Source: Pelagibacteraceae bacterium AG-313-A04 (lineage in GTDB: Bacteria; Pseudomonadota; Alphaproteobacteria; Pelagibacterales; Pelagibacteraceae). From it: a stretch of 64,000 bases of DNA. Below the pieces are notes generated by a model, which made no database searches, was not told the DNA's origin, and saw only the letters and a program-made list of their open reading frames with translations. Position numbers and translations under genes: made by a program. Of this stretch, positions 1 through 8,642 are shown in pieces. The stretch lies in NCBI GenBank assembly GCA_003284275.1, contig QBVU01000001.1, positions 62,001 through 126,000 of the forward strand, written 5' to 3'. Position 1 is the first letter of the stretch; each line of letters opens with the position of its first letter.

Positions 1-1293
1 TAATAAATTGTTATCGGTTATTATTCTATTTAAAGCTGTTTCTTGATATTGAGTAGGAAGATTCTCCACACCAATTCCCTCGATAATATCGCTTAAAAAT
101 TTTGAGTATACATTACTTAAATTGGATTTTTTAAATAAATCTTCTAAAAGAAATAAATACTCTATTTTGTTTTCATTAGTTTCAGATAATAAATATTTTT
201 GATAAATTAATGCCCTAGCATCAATTTCATCAAAAGTTTGATAATTATTTTTTGCATTAATTAAATTATTTAAATTAAAAGGGATTTGCCTATAAATTTC
301 AAAAATTGTCTTTTTATCTAATTTATCATTATTCGCTGCAATTTCTAATTCTTTAAGTTTCTTTTTATCCGTGACATCTTCGAGCTTAATTAAATTTGCA
401 GCATTTAAATATCTCCAAATCTCTGGTTTAGTTTTTGTAGTTGGTTCATATTTAAAATTAGATGTTGTAATACTTGAGAGATAAAAATTTAAAAGATTTT
501 TTTCATTTATTTTATTTTCAGTTTTTTCTGTCACTCCTAAAAGAAAATTGATTTTATCATCATAAAATTTGCTAGAAAGTTTTTGCTCTCGTAAAAGATC
601 AAGTAACAGTTGGGCCTCGGAGTTTTTTTTCTTAAAGACTAAACAATATATTTTAAATTTTTCTAGATATGGGTCTTTAATTTTAGCGTCAATAAACTCT
701 ATCTTATCACAACCCTCTTTAATATTTGCTCTAGAAATATTTTTATCAACTAAATATTGAACAGCTTTACTTTTACTATCAAACTCTTGATTTTGTTTTA
801 AAAAGCTTTCTATAAGATCGTCTCTGTTATTTTTAATAAGCCAATCTATTTTTAAATTAACGAATTCTTTTTCTGACATTTCTTTTGGTGGATAGGAAAA
901 TGAAAGCAGTACAATTTCAAGAATCTCTTGTGAAGATTTTGAAAGTTTTAATTTATCTAATCTTTTTAAACTTGATCGTAAATCTTCAGCTTTAGTGTTC
1001 GACCACATATTTAAATTAAAGTTGTAGTTTGCTGGTTCATAAATTCCATAAACATTTTTTTCTTCTTGTAAAATTTCATTTCCTTCTTGTATTTCAATTT
1101 TTTCTAAACTTTTTATTACATTAGATGCTTTTGTATTATTGTTCTGTTGAACGTCTTGTGGTGAGGGATTTGTAGAGTTATTAGACTTATTTGAATTATT
1201 TTTCCAAATATCTATTTTTTCTTCACTCCATAGTGAAGAAAATAAACAAAAAACTAATAAGCCTATAAAAAAACTAAAGCTTTTTAATCTCAT
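1..1293 (-). CDS. Exported protein of unknown function, C-terminus cut by window edge
   Basis: This frame is open from an ATG at 1293 to the first base of the window without a stop, so it is missing from the ORF track but gives at least 431 codons. The N-terminus (MRLKSFSFFIGLLVFCLFSS) is a textbook signal peptide: basic start, hydrophobic core, small residues. The next stretch is Asn/Ser/Gln-rich and looks like a linker; the rest is Lys/Glu/Leu-rich and probably helical, with no motif I recognise. It should act in the periplasm or at the outer membrane. Its start lies 20 bases inside the upstream 59-aa membrane protein gene, so the two are probably translationally coupled. The aroKB operon is divergent from this pair. 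I do not recognise the family. The reading frame is sure; the function is unknown. Confidence 0.8.
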   Translation of the reverse strand, partial: MRLKSFSFFIGLLVFCLFSSLWSEEKIDIWKNNSNKSNNSTNPSPQDVQQNNNTKASNVIKSLEKIEIQEGNEILQEEKNVYGIYEPANYNFNLNMWSNTKAEDLRSSLKRLDKLKLSKSSQEILEIVLLSFSYPPKEMSEKEFVNLKIDWLIKNNRDDLIESFLKQNQEFDSKSKAVQYLVDKNISRANIKEGCDKIEFIDAKIKDPYLEKFKIYCLVFKKKNSEAQLLLDLLREQKLSSKFYDDKINFLLGVTEKTENKINEKNLLNFYLSSITTSNFKYEPTTKTKPEIWRYLNAANLIKLEDVTDKKKLKELEIAANNDKLDKKTIFEIYRQIPFNLNNLINAKNNYQTFDEIDARALIYQKYLLSETNENKIEYLFLLEDLFKKSNLSNVYSKFLSDIIEGIGVENLPTQYQETALNRIITDNNLL

Positions 1294-1453
1294 TCGTTAC
1301 ATCAATTTTAAATTTTTTTTCAGGACTAGGAAATTTTATTTTTTCGATTAGGAAAATTGCAATAATAATTAAAACAATTGTAAAAATTACTTTTATCAAA
1401 AGTTTGAATATTGTATTTCCAATTTTTGGTTGTCTGTTGTATTTAAGTTGCAT
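1274..1453 (-). CDS. Small single-pass membrane protein, 59 aa, unknown function
   Basis: This 59-residue ORF falls just below the length cut of the ORF track. It starts at ATG 1453 (MQLKYNRQPKIGN) and ends with TAG at 1274. A basic N-terminus is followed by one long hydrophobic segment at about residues 17-37 (LLIKVIFTIVLIIIAIFLIE) and a charged tail, the pattern of a single-pass inner-membrane protein with a positive-inside N-terminus. It overlaps the start of the exported protein downstream by 20 bases, which supports a two-gene operon reading away from aroK. Other start codons in this frame are not obvious. Its role is unknown; it might anchor or assist the exported partner, but that is inference from the overlap only. 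Confidence 0.65.
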   Translation of the reverse strand: MQLKYNRQPKIGNTIFKLLIKVIFTIVLIIIAIFLIEKIKFPSPEKKFKIDVTNEIKKL

Positions 1454-1525
1454 ACTTTACGTTTTTCTTTAAACTCAATAAATAAGACATAATTATGAAA
1501 AATCAAAACGTAAAAATACTATAAA

Positions 1526-2029
1526 GTGGAAAAAAACGTTGCTTTGACCGGAATGATGGGTGTAGGTAAAACTACAATAGGCAAAAGATTGGCAAAAAAG
1601 CTAAATTATAATTTTGTAGACATTGACAAGATTATAGAAAAAAAAGAAGGTCAATCCATCAGTTCAATTTTTAAGAGTAAAGGAGAGAATTATTTTAGAA
1701 AATTAGAGAGGGATTTAACTATAATTGAGCTAAAAAAAATAAATACCGTAATTTCTTTAGGTGGTGGAGCTTTTCTAAATGGTTCAATAAGAAAATATGT
1801 TAAAAAACACTCTGTTAGTTTTTGGATAGATGTCCCTATTGGAACAATTCTCAAAAGGTTAAAAAAAAGTAAAAATAGGCCACTTTTGAACAAAGATAAT
1901 TCAGATGGTGTGATAAAAAAAATTTATTTTGCTAGAAAAAAATTTTATAATCAAGCAACTTACAGAATTAGATGTAAAGCACTTACATTAAAACAAATTA
2001 TTGAAAAAATTTTAAGTCAATATGAGTAA
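1526..2029 (+). CDS. aroK: Shikimate kinase
   Basis: The enzyme phosphorylates shikimate at the 3-hydroxyl with ATP in the chorismate pathway, in the cytoplasm. The P-loop GMMGVGKT lies at residues 9-16, the substrate-binding GGG motif (SLGGGAF) is near residue 78, and an arginine-rich lid region (SKNRPLL) follows; 167 aa is the usual length. The start is GTG at 1526: an ATG slightly upstream runs into a stop after nine codons, and the GTG places the P-loop at the normal distance. It overlaps aroB by 8 bases, so the two are co-transcribed, the order found in many proteobacteria. Confidence 0.95.
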   Translation: MEKNVALTGMMGVGKTTIGKRLAKKLNYNFVDIDKIIEKKEGQSISSIFKSKGENYFRKLERDLTIIELKKINTVISLGGGAFLNGSIRKYVKKHSVSFWIDVPIGTILKRLKKSKNRPLLNKDNSDGVIKKIYFARKKFYNQATYRIRCKALTLKQIIEKILSQYE

Positions 2030-3134
2030 TAAAGAAATAAAGTTTAGAAACAAGTCTGAAAATTATTCAATTTTTATAGGGCAAAATACTCTTAATCTGC
2101 TTCCAAAAAAAATTAAATCTCTATGTCCTTTGACAAAGAAAATTGGGGTAATAATAGATAAAAATCTACCAACAGAGTTTAAACAAAAGTTAAGAATTAA
2201 ATTGAGAGGTTACGAGGTTTCATTTCTTTCTTTTACTGCCAATGAAAAAAATAAGTCGCTAAATCAAGTGAACTCGATTTTAAATGCTCTTTTATCTAAA
2301 AATCTTAATCGCTCTGATTTGATAATCGGTGTTGGTGGGGGCATCACTGGAGATGTTGTTTCGTTCGTTGCTAGTATTTTCAAAAGAGGTATAAATTTTA
2401 TTAATATTCCAACAACGCTTCTTGCTCAGGTTGACTCCTCAATCGGAGGAAAAACTGGCGTTAACTCTAGTCACGGTAAAAATTTAATTGGTTCATTTTA
2501 CCAACCAAGATTGGTCATAGTCGACACAACGTTTTTAAAATCATTACCGAAAAAAGAAATGGTATGTGGCTATGCAGAAATTTTAAAACATTCGATTATT
2601 AAAGATAAAATATTTTTTCAATGGTTAAAAAAAAACACAAAATTAATATTGGCAAAGAAAAAGAAAGAGTTGATTTATGCAATAAAAAAAAGTTGTGAAA
2701 TCAAAATGTTTTTTGTCAAACGCGATACTAATGAAAAAGGACTAAGAATGACCTTAAATTTTGGTCACACATTTGCACATGCAATAGAAGTAAAAAATAA
2801 ATTCTCAAAAAAAATAACTCACGGCGAAGCAGTATTATCTGGAATGATCTTGGCTTGTAAAATTTCAATGTACAAAAAATTATGCACAAATAATACTTTT
2901 GACGAAATTAAAAAAATTTATATACAAAATAATTTAGATTATACTTTTAAAAAATATTCTAAAAAAAAAGAAATAGTTAAACTTCTTCCTTACTTAAAGA
3001 ACGACAAGAAAAATAATGATGGAAATATAAATTTTATTTTATTAAAGAATATTGGAAAAACCACCTTGCCTAATCAAAATAAGTTATCCATAAAAAAAAT
3101 AAAAAGTATTTCTCAAACTATTGCTCAATACTAA
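2022..3134 (+). CDS. aroB: 3-dehydroquinate synthase
   Basis: This NAD- and metal-dependent enzyme cyclises DAHP to 3-dehydroquinate, the second step of the shikimate pathway. The nucleotide-binding GVGGGITGDVVSF, the IPTTLLAQVDSSIGGKTGVN segment and the metal-ligand region NFGHTFAHAIE followed by HGEAVLSGM are all present in order. At 370 aa it is of normal length. It overlaps the aroK stop by 8 bases and runs 17 bases into the convergent BolA-family gene, so no terminator fits between them. Confidence 0.96.
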   Translation: MSNKEIKFRNKSENYSIFIGQNTLNLLPKKIKSLCPLTKKIGVIIDKNLPTEFKQKLRIKLRGYEVSFLSFTANEKNKSLNQVNSILNALLSKNLNRSDLIIGVGGGITGDVVSFVASIFKRGINFINIPTTLLAQVDSSIGGKTGVNSSHGKNLIGSFYQPRLVIVDTTFLKSLPKKEMVCGYAEILKHSIIKDKIFFQWLKKNTKLILAKKKKELIYAIKKSCEIKMFFVKRDTNEKGLRMTLNFGHTFAHAIEVKNKFSKKITHGEAVLSGMILACKISMYKKLCTNNTFDEIKKIYIQNNLDYTFKKYSKKKEIVKLLPYLKNDKKNNDGNINFILLKNIGKTTLPNQNKLSIKKIKSISQTIAQY

Positions 3135-3375
3135 TTTCTAAAGCATGAATTTTATTTGATAGCTCCTCTTTAAGAACTTTCATAATTTCTTTTTGTGCTT
3201 TGACTCTTGAAATAGAACTTAAATACAAAGATTTAATCTTGAGGTGCAAATGAAATTTATCTGGCGAAAATGATTTATGTTTTTTATGTTTGAGCGAATT
3301 ATCAACAATTTCTATATGTTCAATTTCTATTTCTTTTTTTAGTTTTTCAATAATATTATCAAAAAAAATATTCAT
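3118..3375 (-). CDS. BolA family protein
   Basis: An 85-residue protein with the C-terminal half of the BolA fold: the KFHLHLKIKS strand, then SRVKAQKEIMKVLKEEL and the closing IHALEI signature. BolA proteins pair with monothiol glutaredoxins in iron-sulfur and iron homeostasis, or act as DNA-binding stress regulators; which applies cannot be told from sequence. The gene is divergent from the DnaJ-cobS-cobT cluster with about 30 bases between starts and overlaps the aroB tail by 17 bases. A bolA/DnaJ/cobS/cobT neighbourhood is common in alphaproteobacteria. Confidence 0.85.
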   Translation of the reverse strand: MNIFFDNIIEKLKKEIEIEHIEIVDNSLKHKKHKSFSPDKFHLHLKIKSLYLSSISRVKAQKEIMKVLKEELSNKIHALEISIEQ

Positions 3376-3405
3376 TAATAAGATTTTACTATATAGATAA
3401 ATTTA

Positions 3406-3921
3406 ATGAAAATTATTTGTGATTGGGAAAATTGTAAAGAAATTGGGTCTTACAAAGCGCCTATAGAAAAAGATAATAGTAAAAAGTATAGATTATTATG
3501 TCTAAATCATATTAAGATATTTAACAAAAATTGGAATTATTTTGAAAATATGAATAATCAAGAAATAGAGTTTTTTATTAAATCAGATTTAACTTGGCAT
3601 AAATCTACAAAAACATTTGGATCATCAGATAATTTTTTCAATATTTTGTGGAATAATGCTCTTGATGACAAATTAAATATTTTTAAAAGCTCCAATTTTA
3701 GAGATTTTAAAAAAACAAAAATTTCACAACAAGACAAAGATGCATTAGAAGTTATGGAATTAAAGGATGATGTAAAATGGGAACAAATTCAATCCAAATT
3801 TAAAGAACTTGTAAAAAAATATCATCCTGATAAAAACCATGGAAATAAAAAATTTGAAGATAAATTAAAAAAAATTACTTTGGCTTATAGTCAATTGAAA
3901 AAAACTTTAGGAAAAAAATGA
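3406..3921 (+). CDS. DnaJ (J) domain protein
   Basis: A 171-residue protein with a C-terminal J domain at about residues 105-171. The HPD tripeptide that stimulates Hsp70 ATPase is present in [10 protein letters not shown] near residue 140, and helix IV ends the protein at [11 protein letters not shown]. The N-terminal 100 residues include Cys and His residues ([16 protein letters not shown]) that could bind metal, but this is not certain. There is no Gly/Phe region or zinc-finger domain, so this is not the housekeeping DnaJ. The stop overlaps the cobS start by 4 bases (ATGA), so the protein is likely a dedicated partner of the AAA+/VWA pair that follows. Confidence 0.9.
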   Translation: MKIICDWENCKEIGSYKAPIEKDNSKKYRLLCLNHIKIFNKNWNYFENMNNQEIEFFIKSDLTWHKSTKTFGSSDNFFNILWNNALDDKLNIFKSSNFRDFKKTKISQQDKDALEVMELKDDVKWEQIQSKFKELVKKYHPDKNHGNKKFEDKLKKITLAYSQLKKTLGKK

Positions 3922-4895
3922 GCTCAGAACAATTTTTACATAAAACAGATATCAAATTATCGGTGAAACAAACCTTTGGTTTTGAAAGTGAAATGAAAGT
4001 GGGAGCTTTTTCAAAAAAAAATGAGTATGTTCCTAAGATTGATCCAGATTATAAATTCGATAAAGATACTACTCTAGCAATCCTTGCTGGCTTTTCTTTT
4101 AATAAAAGAGTTTTGATACAAGGTTACCATGGAACGGGAAAATCTACTCACATTGAGCAAGTGGCAGCAAGATTAAATTGGCCATGTGTCAGAGTAAATT
4201 TAGATAGTCATATAAGCAGGATAGACCTAATAGGAAAAGATGCAATTATACTGAAAGATGGAAAACAAATTACTGAATTTAAAGAGGGTATTTTACCTTG
4301 GTCAATTCAAAACCCAGTAGCATTAGTCTTTGACGAATACGATGCTGGAAGACCTGATGTGATGTTTGTTATACAAAGAGTTTTGGAAAGTGAAGGAAAT
4401 TTCACATTATTAGACAAAAATAAAGTTTTACAACAACACGATTTATTTAGAATATTTGCAACCACAAATACTGTTGGCTTAGGTGATACAACTGGTTTAT
4501 ATCATGGAACTCAACAAATTAACCAAGGTCAGATGGATAGGTGGAATATAGTTTCTACACTAAATTATCTACCATTTGAAAAAGAATTAGAAATTATTTT
4601 AGCTAAGAATAAAAGTTTTAACAATAAAGAGGGAAAAGAACTTTTATCTAATATGATAAAAGTTGCTGATCTTACAAGAAAAGGTTTTATTAACGGCGAT
4701 ATCTCCACTGTAATGAGTCCGCGTACAGTTTTACACTGGGCAGAGAATACAAGTATATTTAAAGATCAAGGTTATGCTTTTAGAATCACATTTTTAAATA
4801 AATGTGATGATTTAGAAAAAAAAATAATATCTGAATATTACCAAAGATGCTTCGGTGAAGATTTGCCAGAGTCATCTATCAATATCACTTTATAA
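3918..4895 (+). CDS. cobS: CobS-type AAA+ ATPase (cobaltochelatase subunit-like)
   Basis: A MoxR-clade AAA+ ATPase of 325 aa. Walker A is GYHGTGKST at about residues 69-77, Walker B is LVFDEYDAG near residue 136, and a sensor-like IFATTNTVG follows. The family is named for the aerobic cobaltochelatase, where CobS works with CobT to drive CobN. Many alphaproteobacteria carry cobS and cobT beside a DnaJ gene and bolA with no cobN nearby, as here. The gene overlaps the DnaJ gene by 4 bases, and cobT follows directly. The biochemical target is therefore open: cobalt insertion is only one possibility. Confidence 0.92.
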   Translation: MSSEQFLHKTDIKLSVKQTFGFESEMKVGAFSKKNEYVPKIDPDYKFDKDTTLAILAGFSFNKRVLIQGYHGTGKSTHIEQVAARLNWPCVRVNLDSHISRIDLIGKDAIILKDGKQITEFKEGILPWSIQNPVALVFDEYDAGRPDVMFVIQRVLESEGNFTLLDKNKVLQQHDLFRIFATTNTVGLGDTTGLYHGTQQINQGQMDRWNIVSTLNYLPFEKELEIILAKNKSFNNKEGKELLSNMIKVADLTRKGFINGDISTVMSPRTVLHWAENTSIFKDQGYAFRITFLNKCDDLEKKIISEYYQRCFGEDLPESSINITL

Positions 4896-4896
4896 A

Positions 4897-6696
4897 GTGG
4901 AAAATAAAAAAGAGAAAATAGCTGATTTTAAAACTGCAATAAGTTCGACGGCAAGATCATTGGCTAATTCTGAAAAAATTGAAGTAACATTTGGTAACGA
5001 AAGTTCCAAATCAGAAAAAAATTCAATTAGGCTTCCAGATCTTGACCTGATTAGCAACAAGTTAAATTTTAATCAGATAAGAGCAATTGCAGACTCGAAA
5101 TCTTTAAGGCACAGATTTTCTGATCCTAAAACTTTTAGAGAATATGAGCCCGAGGGAAATATTTCTAAACAACTATACAAGATTTCGGAAAAAATTAGAT
5201 GTGAAAAAATTGGAACCAACTATTTTAAAGGAGTTAAAAATAACATTGAAGCATTTTACCAAGAGAGATTAGCAGGGTTAGATTTAAAAAGTAGTGAAGA
5301 TAAAATTATTGAGTCGTTTGAAAATTATTTAAGAATAAAATTTCTTAATTTTGAAAATAATGATGAAATTGATAAAAAACTAAAATCATATAAGAAAGAT
5401 CTTAATGAACAATTCAAAGATAAGATAGGTCAGTTAAATGATTTTACTTTGGATCAGGAAAAATTTAACTCGTTAATTTCTAAACTAATTGCAAACATGA
5501 ATCTTGATGAAAATCTAGATGAAGAGGAGAAAAAAGATGACGACCAAAATAATGAGGACAATCAAAATAAACCAGATAATCAAGAAAAACAGGCAAAAGA
5601 GAAAGAAGATAAACAAGAGGAGATGTCCATAGACTCTGGTATGCCTGATCTTGAAAATGAGGCGAAAGAGTCTGATCAATCTGAAGAAGATATAGAAATA
5701 GAAGACAGTTCTCAGCCAGATTTAAGAAAAAAAGGAAAGAGTTCCCTAGGCGATATAAATTACAAAACTTATACAGAAGAATTTGATGAAATCATAAAGG
5801 CAGAGGAATTAGAAAATACTGAGGAACTAACAAGACTTAGAAAAAATTTGGACCAACAATTATTGCAGCTTAAAAATTTTATCTCTAAACTAGCTAATAA
5901 ACTACAAAGGAAACTTTTAGCTAAGCAAAATAGGTCTTGGAATTTCGACCTTGAAGAAGGATTATTAGATACATCAAAATTACCACGAATAATTATGGAT
6001 CCATTCAATTCTTTGTCTTTTAAAAAAGAAAAAGATATTGAGTTTAAAGATACATTAGTGACTATTTTAATAGATAACTCAGGGTCTATGAGAGGTAAAC
6101 CTATTTCAGTAGCAGCGATTTGTGCCGACATACTTTCAAGAACATTAGAAAGATGTGCGGTTAAAGTAGAAATATTAGGTTTTACTACAAAACATTGGAA
6201 GGGAGGCTCATCCAGAGAAAAATGGATGAAAAATGATAAACCAACTTTACCAGGAAGATTAAATGATCTCAGACACATTATTTATAAATCAGCGGACACG
6301 CCTTGGAGACAGGCTAAAAATAATATGGGCCTAATGCTTAAAGAGGGATTATTAAAAGAAAATATTGATGGTGAAGCACTTAAATGGGCTTACAACAAAA
6401 TGAACAGAAGAAAAGAAGAAAGAAAAATCCTTATGGTGATCTCAGATGGAGCTCCAGTGGACGACTCGACCTTATCAACAAATACAAGTGACTATCTAGA
6501 GTCTAATCTTAAAAAAACGGTCAAATGGATTGAGAATAAAACAAACATTGAATTATTAGCTATTGGTATTGGTCATGATGTTACAAGATACTATAATCAA
6601 GCTGTAAAAATTACAGATGTTCAGGATTTAGGCGATGTAATGATTAATCAACTAACTGACCTATTTGTCGAAAAAAATAAAAAAACAATTCACTAA
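4897..6696 (+). CDS. cobT: CobT-type VWA protein (cobaltochelatase subunit-like)
   Basis: CobS partner with a von Willebrand A domain. The ORF track begins at GTG 4855, inside cobS, but GTG 4897, just after the cobS stop, gives [20 protein letters not shown], which matches where CobT proteins normally begin; that start yields 600 aa. A very acidic low-complexity linker ([19 protein letters not shown]) lies near residues 208-250. The C-terminal VWA domain holds the metal-ion-dependent adhesion motif DNSGS ([12 protein letters not shown]) near residue 390. The stop overlaps the convergent VUT gene by 4 bases. The chelatase role depends on a CobN-like subunit not seen in this window. Confidence 0.9.
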   Translation: MENKKEKIADFKTAISSTARSLANSEKIEVTFGNESSKSEKNSIRLPDLDLISNKLNFNQIRAIADSKSLRHRFSDPKTFREYEPEGNISKQLYKISEKIRCEKIGTNYFKGVKNNIEAFYQERLAGLDLKSSEDKIIESFENYLRIKFLNFENNDEIDKKLKSYKKDLNEQFKDKIGQLNDFTLDQEKFNSLISKLIANMNLDENLDEEEKKDDDQNNEDNQNKPDNQEKQAKEKEDKQEEMSIDSGMPDLENEAKESDQSEEDIEIEDSSQPDLRKKGKSSLGDINYKTYTEEFDEIIKAEELENTEELTRLRKNLDQQLLQLKNFISKLANKLQRKLLAKQNRSWNFDLEEGLLDTSKLPRIIMDPFNSLSFKKEKDIEFKDTLVTILIDNSGSMRGKPISVAAICADILSRTLERCAVKVEILGFTTKHWKGGSSREKWMKNDKPTLPGRLNDLRHIIYKSADTPWRQAKNNMGLMLKEGLLKENIDGEALKWAYNKMNRRKEERKILMVISDGAPVDDSTLSTNTSDYLESNLKKTVKWIENKTNIELLAIGIGHDVTRYYNQAVKITDVQDLGDVMINQLTDLFVEKNKKTIH

Positions 6697-7268
6697 TTCT
6701 TTATTTCTGAAACCGAACTTTCTGAAAAGTCTTTTATTTTGTTAATTAGTAATCTAAACGGAATTAACATTGCCAATGCTATAAATAGCTTAACAGCTAA
6801 ATCGCCAAAAGCTAGAGTTATCCAAGGTATTCCTGTTGCATAAAAAGCGATAGAAAAAAATAGAAATGTATCAGTTATAGATCCAATTATTGATGATGTA
6901 AGAGGAGCCGCATACCATATTTTTTTTCTTAAAGAGTGAAAGATTTGAACGTCTAAGTTTTGGGCTATAAAAAATGCAACTCCAGATCCAACTGCGATCC
7001 TTATAGAAATAATATCTGAAAAATTAGTCGATACAAATAATGTTAAAAGCACTCCAATAGTAAATCCTACATACACAACTTTTCTTGCTACTAATTTGCC
7101 GTAAGCGCGGTTTGCTATATCTGTTATTAAAAAAGTAACTGGGTAACTAAAAGCACCGTAAGTTAAGATTTCATTTAATCCAAAATATTGGATCGGAAAT
7201 TGAACTAAGTAGTTTGAAAGGACTACAACCAAACCCATTAGTAAAGAGAGTTTGTAAAATAAATTCAT
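6693..7268 (-). CDS. VUT/YhhQ family transporter (queuosine precursor transporter-like)
   Basis: A 191-residue, highly hydrophobic protein with about six membrane segments. The early [21 protein letters not shown] block is characteristic of the VUT/YhhQ family, whose studied members import 7-cyano-7-deazaguanine or 7-aminomethyl-7-deazaguanine for queuosine in tRNA. The function here is inferred from the family. It lies 7 bases after rpmB in the same direction and ends 4 bases inside cobT on the other strand. The start ATG at 7268 gives a short, plausible cytoplasmic tip before the first helix. Confidence 0.85.
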   Translation of the reverse strand: MNLFYKLSLLMGLVVVLSNYLVQFPIQYFGLNEILTYGAFSYPVTFLITDIANRAYGKLVARKVVYVGFTIGVLLTLFVSTNFSDIISIRIAVGSGVAFFIAQNLDVQIFHSLRKKIWYAAPLTSSIIGSITDTFLFFSIAFYATGIPWITLAFGDLAVKLFIALAMLIPFRLLINKIKDFSESSVSEIKN

Positions 7269-7275
7269 TGTAGAA

Positions 7276-7554
7276 TTATGATTTTGCTGAAATTGAAGCT
7301 TTAATTTTTTTAACTTTTTTTGATAGTTTAGCTTTTTTTGCTGATATTAAAAACTTATCTAAACCACCTTTGAAATCTACAGTTCTTAAAGCAGCGTTAG
7401 CTACATTCAATTTTATATCTTTTTTTAATATATCGCTCCTAAAAGTGACTTTCTTTAAATTGGGTAAAAATCTTCTTTTAGTTTTATTTTTAGCGTGGCT
7501 GACGTTATGACCCTTTAAAGGTGATATTCCTGTTAATTCGCATCTTTTAGACAT
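7276..7554 (-). CDS. rpmB: 50S ribosomal protein L28
   Basis: A small basic ribosomal protein (92 aa) of the large subunit. MSKRCELTGISPLKGHNVSHAKNKTKRRF is the conserved L28 N-terminus, and the LKVANAALRTVD-type motif appears as LNVANAALRTVDFKGG. The C-terminal tail is lysine-rich. It is longer than the 78-aa E. coli protein, as is usual in alphaproteobacteria. It lies 41 bases downstream of pyrD and 7 bases upstream of the VUT gene, in one minus-strand run. Confidence 0.96.
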   Translation of the reverse strand: MSKRCELTGISPLKGHNVSHAKNKTKRRFLPNLKKVTFRSDILKKDIKLNVANAALRTVDFKGGLDKFLISAKKAKLSKKVKKIKASISAKS

Positions 7555-7595
7555 AATTTTATCCTGGTGTTATATAATTCTTGTATGCAGTTGGG

Positions 7596-8642
7596 TCAAG
7601 CGTTAATTCCAACTGCTTCACTCACATTTTTAATATTTTCTTTTTTTAAAATTGATATTAAGTCTTTTTTAATCTCTTTAACAATACCTGGTCCTTTGTA
7701 AACCATGCCTGTATATAGTTGCACTGCATCTGCACCCGCTGTTATTTTTTCAAAAGCACTCTCACCAGAGTCCACTCCCCCGACTCCTATTATCTTTATC
7801 TTGCCTTTAGTTTCTTTATAAAATTTTTTAATTAAATTTGTTGAAATGTCTTTAAGCGGTTGGCCCGATAATCCACCAACTTCATGCTTTTTAATATCAG
7901 AGAGATTTTCACGGTTACTATCTGTTGTATTAGAAACTATTATACCTTGAATTTTGTGGCTACTCACTAGTTCAACTATTTTACTAATTTCATCATCATT
8001 AATATCCGGTGATATTTTTATCGCTATTGGACAGATAATTTTTTTTTCTTCAATAATTTTATTTATTCCAGTTAAAAGTTTTTTCATCTCACCTTGATCA
8101 TGGAAATCTCTTAAACCTTCGGTGTTCGGTGAGGAGATGTTAATTGTTATATATCCAGCATACATTCCAAGTCTTGAAAGACAAATATAGTAATCATCCT
8201 CTTTATTTTTTGTTTCTTTATTTGGTCCAATGTTAATTCCTAAAAACCCATCAGGGTTATTATTTGATATTCTCTTTGATACAGTTTCTGATCCATGATT
8301 ATTAAATCCAAGACGATTGATAAGCGCCTGGTCTTTCTCTAATCTAAATATTCTTGGTTTTGGATTTCCCAATTGTTGTCTTGGAGTGACGGTACCTACC
8401 TCGATAAAACCAAAGCCAAATTTAAAAAGAGAATTATAAACCTCAGCACTTTTATCAAAACCTGCAGCTAGACCTATTGGATTTGAAATCGTTTTGCCTA
8501 AAAAATTTGTCTCAAGCATTTCCTCACTTTCAACATTAAAAAAACTTTTTGGAAGAATATTTGCTTTCAGTGATTTTATAGCTAAATCATGAGCCACTTC
8601 AGGATCTAACGAAAATATATAAGGTCTTAATATTGAAAACAT
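7596..8642 (-). CDS. pyrD: Dihydroorotate dehydrogenase (quinone), class 2
   Basis: A membrane-associated FMN enzyme that oxidises dihydroorotate to orotate in pyrimidine synthesis, passing electrons to quinone. At 348 aa it has the class 2 layout: an N-terminal helical extension, then NPIGLAAGFDKSAE, the GFGFIEVGTVTPRQQLGNPKPR block, NRLGFNNHG, and the substrate-binding NISSPNTEGLRDF. The GVGGVDSGESAFEKITAGADAVQLYTG phosphate-binding region closes the barrel. The start shares a single base with the lysS stop, so the two genes are probably co-translated. Confidence 0.95.
   Translation of the reverse strand: MFSILRPYIFSLDPEVAHDLAIKSLKANILPKSFFNVESEEMLETNFLGKTISNPIGLAAGFDKSAEVYNSLFKFGFGFIEVGTVTPRQQLGNPKPRIFRLEKDQALINRLGFNNHGSETVSKRISNNNPDGFLGINIGPNKETKNKEDDYYICLSRLGMYAGYITINISSPNTEGLRDFHDQGEMKKLLTGINKIIEEKKIICPIAIKISPDINDDEISKIVELVSSHKIQGIIVSNTTDSNRENLSDIKKHEVGGLSGQPLKDISTNLIKKFYKETKGKIKIIGVGGVDSGESAFEKITAGADAVQLYTGMVYKGPGIVKEIKKDLISILKKENIKNVSEAVGINA

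Noticed and set aside
4855-4896. CobT start at GTG 4855
   Set aside because: It lies inside cobS and adds residues not seen in the family; GTG 4897 directly after the cobS stop is more likely.
3918-6696. CobS and CobT as proof of a B12 pathway
   Set aside because: No other cobalamin gene is in the window; the pair is common without CobN in alphaproteobacteria.
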